The position numbers were made by a program, and so were the translations under genes. Of a DNA stretch of 64,000 nucleotides, positions 7,753-15,453 are shown piece by piece. Within the stretch, counting starts at the first letter, position 1. Each line of letters starts with the position of its first letter. The notes below the pieces were generated by a model. It was not told the origin of the DNA. It made no database searches and saw nothing but the letters and a program-made list of their open reading frames with translations. The DNA is taken from positions 124,001 through 188,000 of the forward strand of contig NZ_NMUA01000007.1 in NCBI RefSeq assembly GCF_002312805.1. Direction: 5' to 3'. The DNA comes from Sphingobium sp. D43FB. Its GTDB lineage: Bacteria > Pseudomonadota > Alphaproteobacteria > Sphingomonadales > Sphingomonadaceae.

Positions 7753-9336
7753 ATGAATGGCCGCATCGCGCCCAGCGGCATGACAGCTGCGGAGGGGTGT
7801 AGCCTTGAACGCCTCACCCCGCCAAGCCGCCTCTACGGCGCGAATGGCCTTGCCACCGGCCCGGACGGCCGCCTCTATGTCGCCCAGGTCGGCGGCAGCC
7901 AGGTCAGCGCGATCGACGTCGATACAAGCACCATCTCGACCATCAGCCCGATGGGCGGCGCGATCGTTGCGCCCGACGACCTGGTGTTCGATGAGGCTGG
8001 CAATCTCTACCTCACCGAAATCACCGAAGGCCGCGTGTCGATGCTCACGCCCGGCGGGGAAGCGCGCGTCCTCTATGGCGACATGCCCGTCGCCAACCCG
8101 ATCACCTGGCATCAGGGCCGCCTGATCGCGGGCGAATGCCGCATGGGCGCCCGGATCATGGAACTGGACCGCGACGGCGGCGCGCCCCGCCTGATCCTCG
8201 ACAATATCCCCATGGCCAACGCCTTTCAGGTCGGCCCGGACGGCAAACTCTATGTCCCCGTCATGGGCGCCAATGAAATCTGGCGCGTGGACTTGGAAAC
8301 CGGCGCGCATGACGTCGTCGCAGGCGACCTTGGCGTGCCGGACTCGGTCAAGTTCGACAGCAAGGGGCGCATCGTCACCACCCAGGTCGCCAGCGGGCAG
8401 GTGCTGCGGATCGACCCGGTCAGCGGCACCCGCGAAATCCTTGCCGATCTTGGCCCCGGCCTCGACAATGTCAGCTTCATCGGCGACCGCATCTTCGTCT
8501 CCAGCATCCCCGGCGAGATCACCGAATTGCTCGGCGACGGCAAGGTCCACTCGATCGTCCCCCGCGCGCTGCAATGGCCGCTCGGCCTCGCCATGGGCGC
8601 GGATGGCGCGCTGTTCGTCGCGGACGGCACGTTCGGCTACACGCTCCGCCCCGGCGGCGCGCCCCAACTGGCAGGCATGATCTTCCATTCCGGCTGCCCC
8701 GGCTATATGCTCGGCGTAGCACGCGGCGCGCAACCGGGCGAATGGATCGTCACCACCGGCACCGGCAGCGTCGCACGCTATCGGCCGGGTGAGGGGGCCA
8801 GCGATTTCATCAGCCACGGCCATGACCGCCTCATGGGCGTCGCGCTCGCCCCGGACGGCGCAGTCGTCTTCGCCGAACAGGGCAGCGGACGCCTGCTATC
8901 CGCCAGCAGCGGTTCGGTCGAAACGCTGGCCGAAGGTCTCGACCAACCGATGGGTGTCGCCATCGACGCCAACGGCATCCTCTACGCCTCGCAAACGGGC
9001 AAAGTGATCAAGCTGGTCGGCGGACGGATCGAAACAGTCCTCGACGGGCTGCAAAAACCCGAAGGCATCGCCATCATCGGCAACCGCCTGTTCGTGGTGG
9101 ATACCGGCACCAAATCACTGGTCGGCTGCGACCTGTCCGGCGGCGATCGGACTATATTGGCCACCAACCTCCCAGTCGGCGCCCCGATCGGCATCACGCC
9201 GCATTATCTCGGCCCGATCGGCGACATGGCTGGCCCGATGATCAATTTCTGCGGCCTGACCGCAGGACCGAACGGCATACTCTACCTGTCGGGCGACGCC
9301 GAAGGCAGCGTCCTGGCCCTCCGCCCCGCCCAATAA
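7753..9336 (+). CDS. SMP-30/gluconolactonase-like beta-propeller protein
   Basis: A 527-residue protein built of repeated propeller-blade motifs such as PDGRLYV, PDDLVFDEAGNLYLTE, PDGKLYVPV, MGVALAPDG and PMGVAIDANGILYASQT. Single six-bladed SMP-30 lactonases are about 300 residues; here some nine or ten repeats can be counted, so it may be a larger or double propeller. SMP-30-type proteins hydrolyse lactones, which fits a neighbour of a Baeyer-Villiger enzyme, but no lactonase active site was confirmed. No signal peptide is visible, so a cytoplasmic location is likely. The ATG at 7753 lies one base after the ALDH stop; a later ATG exists at 7780. It ends the operon, just before a large inverted repeat. 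Confidence 0.75.
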   Translation: MNGRIAPSGMTAAEGCSLERLTPPSRLYGANGLATGPDGRLYVAQVGGSQVSAIDVDTSTISTISPMGGAIVAPDDLVFDEAGNLYLTEITEGRVSMLTPGGEARVLYGDMPVANPITWHQGRLIAGECRMGARIMELDRDGGAPRLILDNIPMANAFQVGPDGKLYVPVMGANEIWRVDLETGAHDVVAGDLGVPDSVKFDSKGRIVTTQVASGQVLRIDPVSGTREILADLGPGLDNVSFIGDRIFVSSIPGEITELLGDGKVHSIVPRALQWPLGLAMGADGALFVADGTFGYTLRPGGAPQLAGMIFHSGCPGYMLGVARGAQPGEWIVTTGTGSVARYRPGEGASDFISHGHDRLMGVALAPDGAVVFAEQGSGRLLSASSGSVETLAEGLDQPMGVAIDANGILYASQTGKVIKLVGGRIETVLDGLQKPEGIAIIGNRLFVVDTGTKSLVGCDLSGGDRTILATNLPVGAPIGITPHYLGPIGDMAGPMINFCGLTAGPNGILYLSGDAEGSVLALRPAQ

Positions 9337-9340
9337 ACCC

Positions 9341-9407
9341 CCGTTCGTGTCGAGCGAAGTCGAGACACAGGCGCGCTCCGTTTCTCGACTACGCTCGAAA
9401 CGAACGG
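9341..9407. terminator. Imperfect 28-bp inverted repeat between convergent genes
   Basis: Two 28-base arms (9341-9368 and 9380-9407) pair with three mismatches, beginning CCGTTCGT and ending ACGAACGG. The repeat lies between the converging stops of the propeller gene and the IclR gene, a position consistent with a bidirectional terminator. A related but different copy lies at 14191-14267, also between convergent genes. There is no long T tract. Confidence 0.6.
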
Positions 9408-9415
9408 ATAGTGTG

Positions 9416-10228
9416 TTACGCCCCACCGCCCAACTGCCCGGACAAAGCCCCCGCCGCCTCCACCAGCGCGTCCTGCAACGCCCCCAATTCCCGCCCCAGC
9501 GCCGCGCCAATACCGATCGCCACCAGCGCATGAACCGGCCGCCCCGCACCCTTCCACACCGGCGCGGACACCACCGTCACGCCCGCGATATATTGCCCCT
9601 CATCCACTGCAAAACCCTGCGCGCGGGTCTGGCGTAACTGCGCCATCCAGTCTTCGAACGCAGGCGGATCGTCCCATCGCAACTGGTCGAACCGCGCCTT
9701 CAACACCGCCTCAGGATAATCGCCGAACGCCGCGATGCAGCGCCCCGTCGCGCTGATCAGCGCCGGAAAGCGGCTACCGATCTGGGTGCTGAGCTGAAAC
9801 CCGCTGCCCGACTGCGCCATGGCGACGACGATCATATGATCCAGGCCCACGGCCTGCACCCCCAACATGGTCAGCCCAAAACGCTGCGCCAGCCGGTCGA
9901 GCAGCGGTTGTGCCAAGTCGTTGAACGGATCGCGCCGCAACCAATGCCGCGCCAGCGTCAGCACCCCCGCCTCCAGCGCATAGCGTTTAGTGTCCGCGTC
10001 GAACGACACCAGTTCCTCCTCCGCCAGCGCGCGCAGGACATAGAGGCAGGTGGACGGCACCAGTCCCAATTCCTTGGCGATTGCCTGCACGCCCAAAGGC
10101 CGGTCGCTCCGTCCCAATAACCGCAGGATCGCCGCCGCGCGGGTTATCGCCGGGGCCTTACTGTCCTTCACCGCCGCCGCGACCTTGCGGACGGGGGAGG
10201 GGGAACGCGCGCGGATCGGGTTACTCAT
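9416..10228 (-). CDS. IclR family transcriptional regulator
   Basis: About 270 residues. The N-terminal winged helix-turn-helix (AITRAAAILRLLGRSDRPLG through VPSTCLYVLRALAEE) is followed by the IclR effector-binding domain, with the family features FPALISATGRCIAAF and DEGQYIAGVTVVSAPVW. IclR proteins control aromatic and fatty-acid catabolic operons by binding palindromic operators and small effector molecules. The frame is open to 10267, but the ATG at 10228 has a GGAGG about eight bases upstream. The gene is divergent from the acyl-CoA ligase and very likely regulates it. The shared sequence blocks at 1000-1019 suggest that it also acts on the BVMO promoter. Confidence 0.9.
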   Translation of the reverse strand: MSNPIRARSPSPVRKVAAAVKDSKAPAITRAAAILRLLGRSDRPLGVQAIAKELGLVPSTCLYVLRALAEEELVSFDADTKRYALEAGVLTLARHWLRRDPFNDLAQPLLDRLAQRFGLTMLGVQAVGLDHMIVVAMAQSGSGFQLSTQIGSRFPALISATGRCIAAFGDYPEAVLKARFDQLRWDDPPAFEDWMAQLRQTRAQGFAVDEGQYIAGVTVVSAPVWKGAGRPVHALVAIGIGAALGRELGALQDALVEAAGALSGQLGGGA

Positions 10229-10237
10229 GCAACAGGC

Positions 10238-10267
10238 CTCCATCGCTCCGGCGATGGAGCGAAACAT
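10238..10267. promoter_or_regulatory. Candidate IclR operator in divergent promoter
   Basis: Two nested inverted repeats are visible: CTCCATCGC/GCGATGGAG (10238-10259, 4-base loop) and TCGCTCC, six bases, GGAGCGA (10243-10262). AGCGAAACAT follows at 10258-10267. The blocks CATCGCTCCGGCG and AGCGAAACAT are identical to sequences at 1000-1019. The element lies just upstream of the IclR start and covers its ribosome-binding region, so autoregulation is plausible. Confidence 0.5.
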
Positions 10268-10381
10268 TCAATATATAGAACACCATTCGTGATTTACAAC
10301 AAATGGGTCGCCATGACATGCAGGGACCATCATGACGAAGGCGGCTTTCTCGCCATTCGACAGAGTGAATGGACGGGACGG

Positions 10382-11947
10382 ATGGCCAAACTCACCGACT
10401 ATAGCAGCTATGCCGATGCGCAGGCGCATGCGACGTCCGACGCGCCCTGGGGTCTGTTCGACGGCGACCGCGATCATCTCAACATCGCGCATGAATGCAT
10501 TACCCGCCACGCCGATGGCAGCGGCCGCGCCGCCGTCCGTATCGCCCACGCCGATGGCCGCGATGAAATTCTCAGCTTCGATACGATTTCGGCCGGTGCC
10601 GCACGCTTCGCCTATTGGCTCGATGCAGAGGGCGTTCAACCCGGCGAACGGATCGCCTTCATGCTCGAACCCTCTTTGCCCTTCTATGTCTGCCTGTTCG
10701 GCGCGATGCAGACCGGTGCGATCTCGGTGCCGCTCTTCACCCTGTTCGGTCCCGATGCGCTGCGCTTGCGCGTCGATGACTGCAAGCCGACCATCCTGAT
10801 CACCAATCTGGAAAAGGCCGACCTCGCCCGCAGCATGAACGGCCCCCGCGTCGTCATCGCCGACGACGGCCTGCTGGACGAAATCGAAAAATATCCCGCG
10901 ACTTACACGCCAAAGACCAAGGCGAATGACCTAGCCGTATTCCAATATACATCCGGCACGACCCGCGAACTACCCGAAGCGGTCAAGCACAGCCATCGCG
11001 CGCTGGTGACGCTGATGTTCGCTGCGCTCTACGGCACCGGCATCCGTCCGGGCGACGGATTTTTCTGCCCGTCCTCGCCCGCCTGGGGGCATGGCCTGTG
11101 GCATGGCACGCTTGCCCCATTGGGGCTGGGCGTCACCACCGGCACCTTTGCCGGCCGCTTCGATCCCGTCCGCCTCATGCAGGCGCTGGACGATTACCAG
11201 ATCACCAACATGTCGGCCGCCGCGACCCATTATCGCATGATGAAGAATAGCAGCAAGGCGGAGGACTTTGCCTTCCACTTCAAGAAGCTATCCTACACCG
11301 GCGAACCGATCGACCCGGCGACGCTCGACTTCATCGATACCTATTTCAAAGTGCCCGCCTGCTCCATGTACGGCACGACCGAAATCGGCGTGGTTTTGGT
11401 CAATTATCCGGGCGCGGACGATTTCACCGTCAAGCCAGGTTCACTCGGAAAAGCGGTGCCCGGCCAGAAGCTACAAGTCCAGCGCCCTGATGGCACACCG
11501 TCCACCCCCGGCGAGATCGGCGAACTGATGCTGTGGCGGCGCGACAAGTGGGAAACCACCAAGGACCGCGCGAAAATCGACGCCGACGGCTATTTCTATC
11601 ATTGCGGCCGTGCCGACGATGTCATCATCTCGGCCGGCTGGACGATGAGCGCGGTCGAGATCGAAAACACGCTGCTCAAACATCCCGTGGTGCTGGAATG
11701 CGCCGTGATCGGCGTGCCCGACCCGCAACGTGGCCAGGTCGTCAAGGCATTCGTCATCGCCAATTGCGACGGCAGCGACGCATTGGTGAAGGAACTCCAG
11801 ACCTTCACCCGCGAAAAACTCGCCCAGCATGAATTCCCCCGCGTCGTGGAATTCGTGACCGACCTGCCCAAGACCCCGGCCGGCAAGGTCCACCGCAAAA
11901 TCCTTCGAGACCGCGAGGCCGCCAAAGCGGCCGACCTCGTCAACTGA
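10382..11947 (+). CDS. AMP-dependent acyl-CoA synthetase/ligase
   Basis: A 521-residue ANL-superfamily adenylating enzyme that would activate a carboxylic acid to its CoA thioester. The phosphate-binding loop (about residues 190-200) reads TSGTTRELPEAVKHSH, whereas the usual form is TSGTTGxPKGV, so the loop Gly and Lys are changed. Other landmarks are intact: the SMYGTTE adenine motif, the GRADDVI hinge region and the C-terminal TPAGKVHRK catalytic lysine. The frame is open from 10289, but the ATG at 10382 begins the normal N-terminus. It is divergent from the IclR gene and followed 17 bases later by the hotdog dehydratase, consistent with a CoA-dependent degradation step. The acid substrate is unknown. 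Confidence 0.88.
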   Translation: MAKLTDYSSYADAQAHATSDAPWGLFDGDRDHLNIAHECITRHADGSGRAAVRIAHADGRDEILSFDTISAGAARFAYWLDAEGVQPGERIAFMLEPSLPFYVCLFGAMQTGAISVPLFTLFGPDALRLRVDDCKPTILITNLEKADLARSMNGPRVVIADDGLLDEIEKYPATYTPKTKANDLAVFQYTSGTTRELPEAVKHSHRALVTLMFAALYGTGIRPGDGFFCPSSPAWGHGLWHGTLAPLGLGVTTGTFAGRFDPVRLMQALDDYQITNMSAAATHYRMMKNSSKAEDFAFHFKKLSYTGEPIDPATLDFIDTYFKVPACSMYGTTEIGVVLVNYPGADDFTVKPGSLGKAVPGQKLQVQRPDGTPSTPGEIGELMLWRRDKWETTKDRAKIDADGYFYHCGRADDVIISAGWTMSAVEIENTLLKHPVVLECAVIGVPDPQRGQVVKAFVIANCDGSDALVKELQTFTREKLAQHEFPRVVEFVTDLPKTPAGKVHRKILRDREAAKAADLVN

Positions 11948-11964
11948 CCATTAGGAGAAAAGAC

Positions 11965-13113
11965 ATGGCAACTTTGGCGGAAGCCCCCACCAATAAATTC
12001 CCCAAGATCACCGAAGAAGGCCTGGACGACCTGCGCAAGCGCATCGGCGTCAAGATCGAAAATACGGTCGAACCGTGGAATTATGAAGCGACCCGCGACG
12101 CGATCCGTCATTATGCTCATGGCATTGGCGACGATAATCCCTTGTGGTGCGATCCGGCCTATGCCGAAAAGACCAAATATGGCTCGCTCGTCGCGCTGCC
12201 CAGCTTCCTGTTCACCACCAGCCGCATCATTTCGGGCTATTGCGGCGGCCTGTCGGGCGTCCATGCCATGTGGGCGGGGGCCGACTGGACCTGGCACAAG
12301 CCGGTGCTGCGCAACGACACCATCCGTACCGAAGCCTATCTCAAGGATTTGGTCGAACATAATACCAAGTTCGCCGGTCGCAGCTTTCAGCAAATCTACC
12401 ATGTCGACTTCTTCAACCAGTCGGGCGACAAGGTAGCCGAAGGCGATAGCTGGGTATTCCGCACCGACCGCGACGAAGCCCGCGAACGCGGCACCAAATA
12501 TACCGAAGCCCGCGGTCGCGTGGAGCAATATACCGAGGAAGAACTGGCTGAATTTACCCGCCTGTACAGCCAAGAGGAAATTCGCGGCTCGGTGCCCCGC
12601 TATTGGGAAGACGTGCAAGTCGGCGACGAACTGCCGCGCATGATGAAGGGACCGATGACGGTCACAGGCTTCATCTGCTACGCGCAAGGGTGGGGCGGCC
12701 TCTATATCCGCGCCAACAAGCTGGCCAACCAGATGCAGCAGGCGCATCCCGGCCTTGGCATCCGCAACCGCTTCAACGTGCCAGATTGCCCTGAGCGCGT
12801 TCACTGGGACGAAGCCTTCGCGCTCGAAGTCGGCGCGCCCGGCGCTTATGATTATGGCCCGGAACGGTGCAGCTGGTTGACCCATCACATCACCAACTGG
12901 ATCGGTGACGATGGCTTCCTGACGCGCAGCAAGTGCCAGATCCGCCGCCACAATCCCGATGGCGACGCGATCTACATCGACGGCAGCGTGATCCGCAAGT
13001 TTGAGGAAGACGGCAAGAAATATGTCGAAATCCAACAGCAGGCGACCACCCATCGCGGCGAAGTCTCCGCCTTTGGCACCTCGATCGCCGAACTGCCCAG
13101 CAAGCCTGCCTGA
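11965..13113 (+). CDS. FAS1-like/MaoC-type double-hotdog dehydratase
   Basis: A 382-residue protein with two hotdog-like halves. The N-terminal half carries the FAS1-like dehydratase pattern (IRHYAHGIGDDNPLWCDPAYA followed by GSLVALPSFLF), and a second MaoC-like half starts around residue 200 (RYWEDVQVGDELPRM). Such proteins hydrate or dehydrate acyl-CoA thioesters or act as thioesterases. It starts after a strong TTAGGAGA ribosome-binding site 17 bases behind the acyl-CoA ligase and ends before a clear terminator. The pair likely forms a two-gene operon for CoA activation and hydration. Confidence 0.82.
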   Translation: MATLAEAPTNKFPKITEEGLDDLRKRIGVKIENTVEPWNYEATRDAIRHYAHGIGDDNPLWCDPAYAEKTKYGSLVALPSFLFTTSRIISGYCGGLSGVHAMWAGADWTWHKPVLRNDTIRTEAYLKDLVEHNTKFAGRSFQQIYHVDFFNQSGDKVAEGDSWVFRTDRDEARERGTKYTEARGRVEQYTEEELAEFTRLYSQEEIRGSVPRYWEDVQVGDELPRMMKGPMTVTGFICYAQGWGGLYIRANKLANQMQQAHPGLGIRNRFNVPDCPERVHWDEAFALEVGAPGAYDYGPERCSWLTHHITNWIGDDGFLTRSKCQIRRHNPDGDAIYIDGSVIRKFEEDGKKYVEIQQQATTHRGEVSAFGTSIAELPSKPA

Positions 13114-13135
13114 TCCCTTGAGGGGGTAGGAGAGG

Positions 13136-13173
13136 GGGCCGCCGCCGCAGCGATATGCGTCGGCGGCCCTTTT
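13136..13173 (+). terminator. Rho-independent terminator after the ligase/dehydratase operon
   Basis: Arms of 14 bases (13136-13149 and 13156-13169, starting GGGCCGCCG and ending CGGCGGCCC) pair with a single mismatch around a six-base loop and are followed by TTTT. It closes the 10.4-13.1 kb operon and separates it from the next SDR gene. Confidence 0.85.
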
Positions 13174-13226
13174 GCGTTGCGCGTCCGCCGCTAGGATCGG
13201 GCGAAACGATAAGAGAGGACCGCAAA

Positions 13227-14138
13227 ATGGACGAGATGCGCTTCGACGGCCGGGTCGCCGTCATCACCGGAGCAGGCCGGGGGCTTGGCCGCGCCTACGC
13301 GCTATTGCTGGCAGCGCGCGGCGCAACGATCATCGTCAATGATCCCGGCGTGTCGATGCAGGGGGAGGGCACCGACGCCGGTCCCGCCCAGGCACTGGTG
13401 GAGGAAATTCGCGCGGCCGGTGGCGAAGCGGTCGCCTCGACGGATAGCGTCGCCACACCCGAAGGCGGCCAGGCGATCATCGAAGCGGCGATCGACCATT
13501 TTGGCCGCATCGACATCCTTATCCACAATGCGGGCATCGTCCGGCGTGGATCGCTCAATGACCTCAGCTACGCCGATTTCGAGACGGTCCTCGACGTCCA
13601 TATGCGCGGCGCCTTCCATGTCGTGCGCGCCGCCTTCCCGCACATGACCGCCGCCAATTATGGCCGCATCATCCTGACCGGCTCCCTCAACGGCCTCTAT
13701 GGCAATGCAGGCGTGGTCAATTATTCGATGGCCAAGGCCGCGATGACCGGCCTGTCCAACGTCGCCGCGATCGAAGGCGCAGCGCATAATATCAAGAGCA
13801 ACATCATACTCCCCGGTGCCGTCACGCGCATGGCCGACGGCCTTGACACCAGCGCCTATCCGCCGATGGACCCGGACCTTGTCGCGCCGACGGTCGGCTA
13901 TCTGGCTCATGAGGAGTGCGCGGTGACCGGCGAAATGCTCATCGCCATGGCCGGCCGCGTCGCCCGCGCCTATACGATGGAAACCAAAGGCGCGTTCCGC
14001 CCCGACTGGACCATCGAACAGATCGCCGAAAATCTCGACACCATCCGCGCCACCGACAACGCCCTCCACTTCGCACCCGTGCCGGACGGCCATATGGACC
14101 ATCTCCGCTATTGTTTTGAGATGGCGCGAGCGGGGTAA
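13227..14138 (+). CDS. SDR family NAD(P)-dependent oxidoreductase (3-hydroxyacyl-CoA dehydrogenase-like)
   Basis: A 303-residue classical SDR: TGAGRGLG cofactor motif near residue 14, NAG at about 100, GSLNG serine at about 150, and NYSMAKAA with the catalytic Tyr and Lys at about 165-169. The sequence pattern and a C-terminal tail beyond the usual 250 residues resemble the (3R)-hydroxyacyl-CoA dehydrogenase part of type-2 multifunctional enzymes. That would fit the preceding ligase and dehydratase, though this is inference. The ATG at 13227 has a GAGAGGA ribosome-binding site. It has its own transcription unit, because a terminator precedes it. Confidence 0.85.
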   Translation: MDEMRFDGRVAVITGAGRGLGRAYALLLAARGATIIVNDPGVSMQGEGTDAGPAQALVEEIRAAGGEAVASTDSVATPEGGQAIIEAAIDHFGRIDILIHNAGIVRRGSLNDLSYADFETVLDVHMRGAFHVVRAAFPHMTAANYGRIILTGSLNGLYGNAGVVNYSMAKAAMTGLSNVAAIEGAAHNIKSNIILPGAVTRMADGLDTSAYPPMDPDLVAPTVGYLAHEECAVTGEMLIAMAGRVARAYTMETKGAFRPDWTIEQIAENLDTIRATDNALHFAPVPDGHMDHLRYCFEMARAG

Positions 14139-14190
14139 ACTCATCTTTGCGCGACGGAGGTGTTCGCCGTTTTGCCTTCGCCTCCTTCCT

Positions 14191-14267
14191 CCGTTCGCCC
14201 TGAGCTTGTCGAAGGGCCGCACTTCTTGAACAGAAGGGCAAGGCTTCGACAGGCTCAGCCCGAACGG
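14191..14267. terminator. 24-bp inverted repeat between convergent genes
   Basis: The arms 14191-14214 (starting CCGTTCGCCCTGAGC) and 14244-14267 (ending CAGCCCGAACGG) pair with three mismatches. The repeat lies between the SDR stop and the sulfotransferase stop, which converge. It shares its outer CCGTTCG/CGAACGG ends and a GTCGA core with the repeat at 9341-9407, so both probably belong to one family of palindromic elements used as terminators. Confidence 0.6.
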
Positions 14268-14286
14268 GGTCGATGAGGCCGGTCAC

Positions 14287-15453
14287 TTATGCCCTGCACG
14301 TAATCCCAAACCGCGCCGTATAATCCCGGAAATGCGCATGCACACCCGCGCGATCCAGCCCATAATCCGCCAGATCATAGCTATGCTTGCCATGCTTGCC
14401 CTGCGGATTGGCATCCAGCATCGCCTGCATCGCGGCTTCCGCCTCTGCCGTCAGTTCCGTGTCGAACCGCGCATAGAGCCGCCGCATCTCGCCGATCGGG
14501 TCGCGCACCTGCGCGTCATACTGAATATCGTGGATCGAATCCCAGCCATGCTTCTCCCGATAGGCCAGCATCCGTTCGATCATCAGGTCGAAGGTGCGCA
14601 GCTGCGACTTGCCGACCTCGACCGGATCGACATCGTCGCTAAACATCTTGCGTACCTGATAAACGAGGCTGCACGCCGACGCGACGACATCGGCGGGATC
14701 GCGATGCGTCATCACCAATTGCGCGTCGGGATAAACGGTCGTCAGATCATCCAGAAACAACGGATGCCAAGGATTTTTCGACGTCCATTGCCCGCCCTCA
14801 TTCTCCTGCAACATCTGGAACAACCGCTTCTGATAGCGGAAGGCAGGCAGGTAGCTCGTGGAAAACAACCACTTCTGATAGCTCGGAATATTGAGCACCG
14901 AGTCATAATATTGTGCGCAGAAGGACGGTGCCATCGAAAATTGGCACTCGGTCGGGCTGTCCGCATCCTCATGGTGCATCGCCGAAATATGCGGCGCATA
15001 TTTGAGCATCATGTCGAGCCGCGCCTGTTCCGCTACATAGCGCGGATCGCTACTGAGCGCGCCCTTCGCCGCTGGCGGCACGCTGTTGAACGCTTCCCAG
15101 CGCAGGAAGCACCGCCGCGCCGGATCGGCATTGAGCAAATTGATCGTCAGCGTCGTGCCCGTGCGCGGCAGGCCGAACACGAACAGCGGCTTGTCCACCG
15201 GCGCATCCAGCAACGCAGGATGCCGCGCCAGATAATCCTCGACCTGCAAGCGGTTCGCCAGCGTGGCGGTGATCTGCTGCGCCCAGCGCCCCTGCGCCGC
15301 CTCGGTCAGCTTCGCCTCGCCATTGATCGCATCGACCAGGACATACAGCCCCTCCAATATCGCGTCATCGCCCAGATCGGTCAGCCCCGTCTGTTCGCGC
15401 GCCGCGGTGATCAGCGCATCGGCGTCCAGCCCTGCGGTGGTAGTGGTCATCAT
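14287..15453 (-). CDS. Sulfotransferase family protein
   Basis: A 388-residue P-loop-like sulfotransferase. The 5'-phosphosulfate loop is visible as FVFGLPRTGTTLTINLL (about residue 90) and the 3'-phosphate-binding segment as MTHRDPADVVASACSLV (about 240). Such enzymes transfer sulfate from PAPS to a hydroxyl or amine on small molecules or lipids, in the cytoplasm. Its start overlaps the stop of the upstream metallo-hydrolase (ATGA), and it is the last gene of a four-gene reverse-strand operon. It sits beside a sulfatase-like hydrolase, which suggests that sulfated intermediates matter in this pathway. The acceptor is unknown. Confidence 0.87.
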   Translation of the reverse strand: MMTTTTAGLDADALITAAREQTGLTDLGDDAILEGLYVLVDAINGEAKLTEAAQGRWAQQITATLANRLQVEDYLARHPALLDAPVDKPLFVFGLPRTGTTLTINLLNADPARRCFLRWEAFNSVPPAAKGALSSDPRYVAEQARLDMMLKYAPHISAMHHEDADSPTECQFSMAPSFCAQYYDSVLNIPSYQKWLFSTSYLPAFRYQKRLFQMLQENEGGQWTSKNPWHPLFLDDLTTVYPDAQLVMTHRDPADVVASACSLVYQVRKMFSDDVDPVEVGKSQLRTFDLMIERMLAYREKHGWDSIHDIQYDAQVRDPIGEMRRLYARFDTELTAEAEAAMQAMLDANPQGKHGKHSYDLADYGLDRAGVHAHFRDYTARFGITCRA

